Part shown: positions 56,128 through 64,000 of the stretch, in pieces
Layout of the letters: each line of letters starts with the position of its first letter
How positions within the stretch are numbered: position 1 is the first letter of the stretch
Origin: Catonia carolina
Taxonomy: Eukaryota > Arthropoda > Insecta > Hemiptera > Achilidae
Direction: 5' to 3'
Assembly (NCBI GenBank): GCA_035578175.1
Contig: JAQMRL010000003.1
Span: forward strand, 103,714,969-103,778,968
DNA: 64,000 nucleotides
Made by a program: the position numbers and the translations under genes
Notes under the pieces: model-generated
The model's input: the letters and a program-made list of their open reading frames with translations, nothing else
Databases searched by the model: none
What the model was told of the DNA's origin: nothing

Positions 56128-56272
56128 CCTGGGTTCGAATCCCACTCAGGCATGGCATATTTTCATACGTTACAAAAAATCATTTCATCCTCATTTACAC
56201 ACAGTCACACCCCAACGTCGTCGCTAATGACCTTGTAGTTGATGCGACGTTAAATAAAAAAAAAAAAAAAAA
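56128..56272 (+). mobile_element. tRNA-derived SINE S1, copy c, 5'-truncated
   Basis: Starts inside the tRNA-like head at CCTGGGTTCGAATCCC and ends with a long A run. The perfect 11-bp duplication AATATTACGGT (56117-56127 and 56273-56283) shows the truncation happened at insertion. Confidence 0.94.
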
Positions 56273-56314
56273 AATATTACGGTAACGTTACGAAGTTTTT
56301 AATATTATATTTTT

Positions 56315-57210
56315 ACTTTCTCTTGCCTATATGAATATATAGGAAGGAAAGTATTGTTTTCATGTCGATTTTTCGAAATCGAGTTTTCACCGGATCTATA
56401 CGTTTTCAGACCCCCTGAACCCAAAAAACATGTTTTTAGCGATTGGTCTGTGTGAGTGTATACAAGATATCTCAAGAACGGAACATCGTACGAACTTGAA
56501 ACTTAAGTTACATACCACTACCGGACCCGACACGAACATTTTCATCAAAATCGGTCAACCGGAAGTAGTAGTTTATTCGTATAATTTTTCACTTTTTTGC
56601 GATTTTCTCAAAAACTGGTCCTACGATTTTTTTTAAAATCGCCTGGTTTACTCAATTTTTTATTCTCTACAAGATAGGGTAGGCGCCTTGTTTGCTGAAA
56701 TTCTGCGTGAGGCTGTTTTTACGTAAAAACATATTCTTTTTAAGATTGCGGCTTTAATATACATTTTAGCGCAAAACGTTATATAATAAAAGTTGTAGAG
56801 AATGTAAAATTCTACAACTTTTAATTCTAACATTTTTTTGTATAACGCTTAGTTTAGCGGTAATTAGCAATTTTCTGTTTTTTTCTCACGAAAACATGTG
56901 AAAAATCTATTTTTTTAAGATTTCGGCCTTAGAATGCATTTTACGACAAAAGTGTATAAAATAAAATTTATAGGAAAGAGATCTACAACTTTTATTTTAA
57001 GCATTTTTTGTACAGTGCCTAGTTTAGCGTGAATGAGCGATTTTCCGTATTTTTAAGCTAAACTGAGGTTGATTTTAATTTTGCGTATTTCACTAATGTT
57101 TTTTGAGGTTAGTTTTTTGTTCATTTCTAATGTTTTAATACTAATGTTAGGTTTATTGTTAATTATTTGCATTGGCAAGAGAAAGTTGTGTGAGTGTTTC
57201 ACACCAGATT
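56315..57210 (+). mobile_element. Family A element, reference full-length copy (A-m)
   Basis: 896 bp. ACTTTCTCTTGCC at the start, GGCAAGAGAAAGT near the end, then the hairpin GTGTGAGTGTTTCACAC and CAGATT. Two related internal units, each with 'CTACAACTTTTA' and 'CTTAGTTTAGCG'-like blocks, lie 171 bp apart (56811 and 56982). 56790-56820 is a palindrome, AAGTTGTAGA...TCTACAACTT. Flanked by T runs on both sides, with no obvious duplication. The short open frame at 56430-56636 recurs in other copies but decays freely, so it is not coding. Confidence 0.92.
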
Positions 57211-57527
57211 TTTTAATTGTTAATTTTGATTTTAAATTTTTTTGTTAATAACATTGATTCGTGCACCTTGGTAATCCAGATTTTTAAAATTATAATAGCA
57301 GACAAAGTTTTTTGAAATGTATAGTTCGTAACCGAATTATTATGGAATGAGTTGGCGAATGACAGTCATACTACGTTCTTAAGATATTTTTATTGTGTTG
57401 TTCAAAAAACGTTATTATTGTTTCAGAATATTTCAATCAAAAATATAATGTTACTTAATTGTATGACTCAATTCTTTAAGATCCCTTACGTCAATGATTT
57501 TTCAAAAATTATACTGTAGGTTGAGAA
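57211..57527. other. AT-rich gap
   Basis: No feature recognised. Confidence 0.4.
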
Positions 57528-57535
57528 AAACCCAT

Positions 57536-57928
57536 AACAAACAGGTGGAGTGTTAAATTATTTGCACTCGATCTACTAGTTCCAGGGCTACAAAAAATAG
57601 TTCTGTTTTTTATTACATGGTCAGCCAATTTTATGACTGAAGTATTTAAGAACAGATGAGGTAGAGGTGTAAAAGACACTAGTCAGCGTCATCTCCTCTG
57701 AGAGCAGTGAATTTCATTATACAGCCAGATCCTGTGGTGAATGAAATGAAGGTATCATTTTTGCAGGTTGGAAAGTAGATGCTTTTCGGAGGGCTCGGTA
57801 TGCTGATAACCATACTTTTCCTCTCAGTGAGGAGACAATGGTAAACCACCTCACTCCTGGTTTTACTTAGTAAAGCGTCTAACTAAAGCGTTCAAACTAG
57901 CCTTTCGGCTGATGACCTAAACAACAAC
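57536..57928 (+). mobile_element. SINE-B copy 14
   Basis: Full length; 8-bp duplication AGGTTGAG at 57528-57535 and 57929-57936. Confidence 0.93.
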
Positions 57929-57936
57929 AGGTTGAG

Positions 57937-58501
57937 GCAGACTTCAAAACCATAATTATCCCTTACTCAATACTCGCGCAAAGACGACAAAAACGCCGGT
58001 GGAGTAGAGGCATGATATTTTATGCCTTGACTAAAGATGATATGTGCTTCATAGATGCGCAGTGGTTCTAGTGCAAAGCAGAGTGGTTGGAGTCAAACCG
58101 TAACCAGTTAGTTATTAAAAGCCAAAGAACAAGCAATGTACCCTATCATAATTTGTGAAAACATTACGTAATCTTCACGAATTAGTGTTTTTTTTCGGTT
58201 ACTACAATTTTTTATAGTTCAATAATTCTATAAATTCCTTATCTATTAATATTATACGTTTCAGTACTGATTTTGATTGATAGTTCTAGTTAATAATGTA
58301 GTTTTTAGTATATGAATCAATGTTTTTTTTTAACTGGAATAGAACTTGTGCATCGAGTATAATAGCAACAGAAAGGCGCCTTTGCTCCCTTCCGTTTCAT
58401 TTTACCTTTTCTTATCATCGATGTATTCTTATACCATAGCTATGTGTCACATTAGATTCTACATATTGAGATATTACTATAAAAAAATATAGTAGTAAAA
58501 A
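57937..58501. other. Unassigned gap
   Basis: No feature recognised. Confidence 0.4.
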
Positions 58502-59110
58502 TCTATATATTAATAGCAAGCAGGTTTTTTTTAACATGATTTTTACTACCTAAACCTTCACCGATTTTCCCCGAAGTGGGCTCAAATGAATCGTCTGTTT
58601 GAGTAGATTTGCAGAAAACTAACCAAATTCATATATTTTGATTTATGACCGTAAAATAGGAGGTCTAAAAATAAAGATAACACGTGAAGTTAATAAGAAC
58701 GACAATACGGTCAGCAATGCGTCTTGCGTACCGAATGCAGTACTACCCCACGTATATATACATATATCTCTTCCTTTATCTATCCCTCCCGCATCTCGCA
58801 CTATTTCAGACTGCAGTAGGGCAAGTTTAATTAACTAAAGTATACCAACCCAACACATGGCAGTGACACATCGCTTTAGATTTTCCAACGTGGCTGTTGC
58901 TACTTTAAGTAGTGTACAGTGAGTTCTTCTATATCTTGCTTTTGTTTACAACAGCTCTTTTCAGAGCTATTATAATTTTTCAGATCACTTGATAGCCGAA
59001 AGATTCAAATAATGCCACGCAACAATAAAATAAAAAATGTTGTTTACAGAGAAGATCTATAAAAACAAATTTACATTTTTGTGCGGGGTTTCCCGCACGT
59101 GTTCACCTAG
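58502..59110 (+). mobile_element. Short non-autonomous Helitron
   Basis: Starts TCTATATATTAATAGC after an A and ends CTAG before a T, the A|T target expected for Helitrons. A perfect hairpin GTGCGGG-GTTT-CCCGCAC (59081-59098) lies 8 bases before the CTAG. 609 bp, no Rep/helicase coding. The 66-codon frame at 58638-58838 has no recognisable domain. Confidence 0.82.
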
Positions 59111-59510
59111 TATAATTTAAATTGAACACAGTTTTTATTATTTTCTGGAGCATCAAGAGAAACCTGTAGTAAGGTTGTTTATTAATGATTATTAACAAAA
59201 AACACCAATTTCCGTCACAGAGTAAATATCTTTAAAAAGGCTCTCCGAGAATGAAGTAAGACAGATAAGTAAAATTTCATCTAAATCAGATTGATTTATA
59301 AAAAAATTAGATTAATTTCAACTTTTACGAAAGGTAACCATTCGTTCTTTAAAACAAATTAGGTTTCTCTAAAAATACCCCTCTTAGGAATTTTCTCAAT
59401 ACTGTGGATTCGAAACCATCAAGATAGTTCATTGTTCAGATTTGTTTATTTCTTGGAAAAAACAGAATCAGGCAGATTTGAAACTATTTTGGTTTCAGAA
59501 AACCGTGAAA

Positions 59511-59548
<38 letters not shown>

Positions 59549-60568
59549 TAAATTACTTTATCACTTCTAGTTTTCCCGCAAAACTTGTAATTAATTTTCT
59601 TCTAATATTAAATGACAATGAAATGAAACATAGAACTACATAATTTATTCAAAACTCTGAATTAAACTGGATAAAAATTGTACTAAATCTTTTAACGCAT
59701 ACAAATTATTAATCACTGAAAATACTCGGGGATGATTTGTTGTTATCTTTTTATTACTATTTTTATGAACGATGATTACTCATGTATAAATTTCTTGACA
59801 TTTTTATTTTATGGTGTATTAGTCGAAGATAAAATAATGTTTGCTGTTTGCACCTGTTTTAAAAATGTTAAACATAATATTCTGTTAGTTAATTCTGAAT
59901 GTTTGTTTTTTCTTTCAAAAAAATAAATAAATAAAATAAAAGTGAGCGGGTAACCAAGCAAACAATTCTGTTAAACCACGGCAGCTGTTACTACATTCAT
60001 GTATATGTAATATGTGCATTGACATCCTCCGGCGAATTATTTTTGGAATACTTATACTTATACTCGTATATCGTTTAGTTTGGCTCGTTGTGGCGTCGAA
60101 GGCGTCTCCGTTTCGTTCCGTTTTGTCATGTCACGTGTGCCTCTGTGTCTCGACCGACAACTTAGTTTAGTAAAGTATCTTCCTTGGCACCTGACCCCAA
60201 TCTTCTGTTTTCATTTCGTTTTGCTTTACTTAACTTAAATTGAAATATTTATTACAACTCCCTTCCCGGAACATAAGTGTAAATATACAAATGCTTCTAT
60301 TTATATTATACTTAAAAGTTTATGTTTTTATTTAATTTAAATATATATGGTTTGCAATAAATTTTGCCTCTTTTAATTCAGCTTTCAGATATTTTTCACA
60401 AAATAAATCCGCTTGGTTGTTGCTTTATTAGTATAATTAAGCTCATTATCTTGTAGCTCTTAAGCCCAGAGTGGGACTTTGTTTCCATTTATAATCATTT
60501 CTGTTTGTTGCTCGAGCCCCCCATACTTTTACACCTATTAAAATTAAATCATTCATAACATCTCATTT
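59111..60568. other. Gap with a (TTA)n tract
   Basis: Perfect (TTA)n at 59514-59548. 60080-60200 is GC-richer (GGCGTCGAAGGCGTCTCCG) and unassigned. Confidence 0.5.
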
Positions 60569-60685
60569 TTGTTTTCATATCGATTTTTCGAAATAAATTT
60601 TCACCGAATATACACGTTATCAGGCCCCCTGAATCGAAAAAAATATGTTTTTAGAAATTGGTCTGTATGTGTGGGTGTGTGTGTG

Positions 60686-60717
<32 letters not shown>

Positions 60718-61420
60718 TGCGAACAAATATCTCAGAAACGGAATAACGTGCGAAGTTCAAACTTGGAGATTAAGTTAAGTACCACTACGGGACTTGACTC
60801 GGAACATTTTCTTCAAAATCGGTCAACCGGAGTAGTAGTTTATTCGTGTGATTTTTCACTTTTTTGCGATTTTCTAAAAAAATGACTTCTACGAGTTTTT
60901 CTTAAATTTAAAATGTAAAAGCTTAATTTACAGTTCTTTATGCTCTACAAGATAGGGTAAGCTTCATGTCTGCTGAAATTCTTGGGGAGGCTATGCTCTC
61001 AAGAAAAAAAAATTTATTGCCTCCTTAATGAATTCATTTTAATGGAAAAGTATGTATAATCAAAGTTATAGAACATTTTAAAATCTACAGCTTTTACTCC
61101 GACCATTTTTTGTACAATGCTTTAGTTTAGCAGCAATTTGTGATTTTCTGGGTTTTTTTTCATCAATATCGGTAAGAAAATATAATTTTTTTTAGATTTT
61201 GTCCATAGTATGCGTTTTACGATAACAATGTGCAATCAAAGTTATTGGAAATAAAAAAACCTACAACTTTTGTATTTAGTATTTTTCTCTACAGAGCCTA
61301 GTTTAAAGGCAAATACTAATTTTCCGTACTTATAAATTCTAAATATTGTTATCATATAGGTTATATTGTTCATTGGCCTACATTGGCAAGAGAAAGTCGT
61401 GTGTGTTACACACCAGATTT
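60569..61420 (+). mobile_element. Family A element, slightly 5'-truncated (A-n)
   Basis: Lacks the first ~45 bases. It ends GGCAAGAGAAAGT, GTGTGTGTTACACAC, CAGATT. It has the longest microsatellite of the family. Confidence 0.88.
60665..60722 (+). repeat. (GT)n(GCGT)n microsatellite inside family A
   Basis: About eleven GT units pass into five GCGT units, at the same position where other copies have only 4-10 units. Confidence 0.95.
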
Positions 61421-61439
61421 TTCTTTATAGACTACATAC

Positions 61440-61700
61440 AGTCTTTCTTTTCATATCATTTCAACTATCCTTCCTGACTCCATTATCTTAATGCGCCCTA
61501 AACATCTCAGTCTTTGGACTTTATGAAACGGACGTGTGCCTGGGAGTGTTTAGTTCCTCGATTTCACCTCTTCTCCAGTCATCTCCTTCTTTTACCGGTC
61601 CAAAACTCATTAAAATCTTTCTTTGAACCTTCTACACACGTTGTAATCTGTTTCTGATAAAGTCCACGTTTCACAGCCATAGGTGACAACTAGTCACACC
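61440..61700 (-). pseudogene. LINE RT C-terminal fragment
   Basis: The minus strand, across shifted frames, reads CHLWL*NVDFIRNRLQRV (decayed TYGCETWT...), then KVQRKILMSFGPVKEGDDWR and RGEIEELNTPR. Typical end of an endonuclease-RT LINE. Confidence 0.6.
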
Positions 61701-63126
61701 AAACACAAGCATTTCCCTGCCTACATTCAAGATTTTCTTTGTATTTAGGTAGTATTTTTGATCATAATTTGTACATTTTTTTTTAAAATTTATTCATGTA
61801 TAAGATTTATTTCAATTACGAGTATTATAAACGAATATGATTTGTATTTTGCATTATATGTAGGCTTACATTGCATTTTATTATTGAGAAAAAATAAATA
61901 CAGTATTATTATTATTAGGTTTTCATTTTTGTGTTCCTACTAATGAGGTCTGAAGTGTTTTTAATAAAACTTTAAAATTAAGGAAGTATTTTATTGTAAT
62001 CATGACAATTTGCTTGCTTTACTCAAGGATGTTCATGTTCAACACCATTATTTTAGGTTAGGTGACCAGAAATTTCCCGGAAATGTCGCAGTTTTTGAAG
62101 TATAGGTAATACTGAAAGTCCATGCTCGGGACGTTAAAATCCCCGGATTTTGAACTACATTAAATTTCTTATATCTATTTTCGTTTGAACTTAAGTAAAT
62201 ACGTTATGTATTTTTGTTAAGAATTTAGTTCTATTATAATTCATGCAGTTAAAATTTTGTTCTTGTCGTAGAATAAGAAAATGTAAATTAGTTTGAGTTC
62301 TTGGGGAACGTTTATGTCACTTTTATTATTTTTTAATGTCCCTTTAGTTTCACTTTCAACTGCTTCGTGTTGTTTTTTTTAATGAATTAAAAAACCAAAT
62401 TCATGAAAACGAACTGTTTTTTTTACAATAGTAGTAGACTGTTGTGTTTACGTCCTGAATTTCTTCGCAGTTACTTTTTGATTTGTGATTAAATTGTAAA
62501 ATGAATTTATAAATACATATTTTATAAAACATTTTATTAAAGTTGTTTAAAATGAACATACCGAGTATGGCACTCCTTGACAGTGTTCCAAGTTTCTGGC
62601 CTTGTTCTTTGTGTATCGCTGGGTGGGACATACCGACTGTCTTAGCATTTGTGACGTGGTCTCAAGTCTGTCTAGCGTTGGTTATGTTTTTATAAGATTA
62701 TAACGGTTTAACCGCTGGCTGAGTTAATACTTAGATTATCTATCACCTTGCTTAACGATGAACTCATCTCCTAATTCAGGTGTTTCAGTCATTCAGTAAG
62801 CCTAATTCCTCAATGGTGTAATTCAAAAACTTGGTTTGGCAGATGACCAATAATTGGATAATTTATTTTAATTATACTTATAGTAAGGATTCGAAGAAAA
62901 TTAGAACTTATATTTTTCTACAAAACTCGATAATAACCCTGAGACACAAATTTTTGTAAACTAATTCTGCTACTGTAATCATAACATTTTAAATTTTCTG
63001 TAAAAGAATATCATACTCCTCAGAATATTTTTTAGGATTAACTTCTCCAATTTTCTTAAACTTTGAGAATAATTTTTCTACGTCAGTGTTTCCACTGAAT
63101 TTTAATTCTCGGAGCTACTGAATGTG
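61701..63126. other. Gap, one possible repeat
   Basis: 62055-62160 (GGTGACCAGAAATTTCCCGG ... GGGACG...CCCCGGATTTTG) has the look of a transposon end but no partner was found. Confidence 0.35.
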
Positions 63127-63240
63127 TTGTTGTTTAGGCCATCACCCGAAAGTCTGGTTTGAACCTCTAGAGGGTTTATTAAGTAAAACGAGGAATGAGG
63201 TGGTTTACCATTACATTCCTCACTGAGTGGAAAAGTATTA
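63127..63240 (-). mobile_element. SINE-B copy 15, 3' end only
   Basis: GTTGTTGTTTAGGCCATCAC through CACTGAGTGGAAAAGTA; the 5' two-thirds are missing. Confidence 0.82.
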
Positions 63241-64000
63241 AGTACAAAAAATGTACCTGTAAGGGTTTGAAAACTGTGTTCGACCATTAAACCAACATTT
63301 TTTGTTTATTAAGTTCCGGACGAGGTAGATGGCTAAAACCTGGTGTCGTGTCCGAATGTATATAGGTATAGAAACAATTTTAATTGTGTAACTGAGACGT
63401 ACTTGGGGGAAGAAGCTTAGGCGAATCTGCATTGTTTTAAAAATCCAACTTTTTGGCGGTTTTGAATTTTTGTAGACCTTATTCTTTTCAACTTTATGTT
63501 TTTAAATAGGATGGTGGTCATGTGACACGTCATTTCAATGCAAAATTTCAAGAAAAAAACAATTCCTTAAACCGTTTTTTTATAGATGCCTTCGTTTCCG
63601 AGTTATAAGCATTCAAAGGTGCAATTCTTAAACCATATAAAACCATCAAATTTACCCTTTAATTTGGGTACCTGGAATTTCAGTATTGCATAACTTTGTT
63701 ATTATAGAAGAAATCAGAGCGAAATCTTCCGCTAGCCGTAACTCGAAATTAAAGCGTTTCCGAACCTATATTTATGTAAATTTTTTTCTCATTTCTAGCT
63801 CTAGAATCAGTTGTCAAAGTATCTACTCTTCCTCCTGAATCACCCTGTAGTAGGCCTACATATATCAGATTTTTCCAAATCAGAAAATCTTATTTTTGAT
63901 TTATTTATAATCGTAATTTAAAAATTATTGGATTTAATTTGGATCTTGTTGCATAAAATTATAAGAAATATGACAATACAGGAACTAGACCAGAAATAAC
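63241..64000. other. Terminal gap containing repeat F
   Basis: 63650-63800 matches repeat F of 22560-22680. The words AAGCATTCAAAGG and CACCCTGTAGTAGGCCTAC around it suggest a larger transposon, but no TIR was recognised before the window ends. Confidence 0.5.

Noticed and set aside
56430..56636. Recurring short open frame in family A copies (also 357-581, 11486-11716, 14485-14736, 47876-48232)
   Set aside because: Appears on both strands of the same repeat and is broken freely between copies, so it reflects shared repeat sequence and not a conserved protein.
59514..59548. Tandem array of possible functional interest
   Set aside because: Ordinary (TTA)n microsatellite.
60663..60730. Cys/Val-rich 'VCVCVCVRAC' peptide as a knottin or toxin-like protein
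   Set aside because: It is the translation of a GT/GCGT microsatellite inside a transposon.
62055..62160. Transposon end 'GGTGACCAGAAATTTCCCGG'
   Set aside because: Looks like a repeat terminus but no inverted partner or duplication was found in the window.
1..64000. CRISPR array, bacterial operon, viral genome or endosymbiont insert
   Set aside because: No regularly spaced repeats with unique spacers, no prokaryotic gene clusters and no ribosome-binding-site pattern; repeats are eukaryotic transposons.

Overview
This is a eukaryotic, AT-rich, intron/intergenic-type window, almost certainly from an arthropod and most likely an insect. The evidence is the set of transposon families present (D34D mariner, jockey-type and CR1/L2-type LINEs, tRNA-derived SINEs, Helitron, pogo, hAT and PIF/Harbinger-like ends) and the absence of operons or densely packed genes. 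I see no convincing host protein-coding exon, rRNA or functional tRNA gene in the 64 kb. Nearly everything I can annotate is mobile DNA or its debris, often nested.

The only intact coding unit is a complete non-LTR retrotransposon on the minus strand (33712-38747). It has a 5' UTR, ORF1 (361 aa, coiled coil plus SGNH-esterase-like domain), ORF2 (1031 aa, AP-endonuclease plus reverse transcriptase) and a long 3' UTR, and it is flanked by a perfect 12-bp direct repeat. ORF2 starts inside the end of ORF1 in the -1 frame, and the overlap contains a canonical A-AAA-AAG slippery heptamer.

The repeats fall into families named here for convenience. Family A (14 copies or fragments, about 0.9 kb when full length) is a non-coding element. 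It has 13-bp inverted repeats near its ends, a (GT)n tract, internal ~171-bp repeats and a terminal hairpin, resembling Helentron-associated (HINE/DINE-like) elements. SINE-B (15 copies, about 395 bp, both strands) is a retroposon with 7-14 bp target duplications and an (AAC)n end. S1, S2 and S3 are tRNA-derived SINEs. Family D is a ~245-bp MITE. Three ~920-bp mariner derivatives share one foldback architecture. Several LINE 3' fragments, some with GAA-rich tails, are also present.

Layout: 0-6 kb family A, LINE fragments, SINEs and a dead jockey RT; 6-9.7 kb family A, a Helitron-like end, a degenerate tandem array, foldback mariner 1 and a family-A foldback; 11-18.7 kb family A copies with nested SINE-B, S1 and S2 SINEs and a Harbinger-like element with a MADF-like fragment; 19-24 kb a dead transposase fragment, MITE D and an S2 split by a 1.65-kb TIR element; 24-33 kb SINEs, LINE ends and a pogo end; 33.7-38.7 kb the intact LINE; 39-42 kb two long family A copies; 42.4-44.6 kb MITE D and an S2 SINE split by a LINE and a mariner; 45-52 kb SINE-B, MITE D and an S2 holding three insertions; 52-58 kb LINE fragment, SINE-B, mariner 3, S1 and the best family A copy; 58.5-59.1 kb a complete short Helitron; 60-64 kb family A, a LINE fragment and sparse sequence.

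All boundaries of repeat copies are read by eye from comparison between copies and are accurate to roughly +/-10 bp unless a target-site duplication is quoted.
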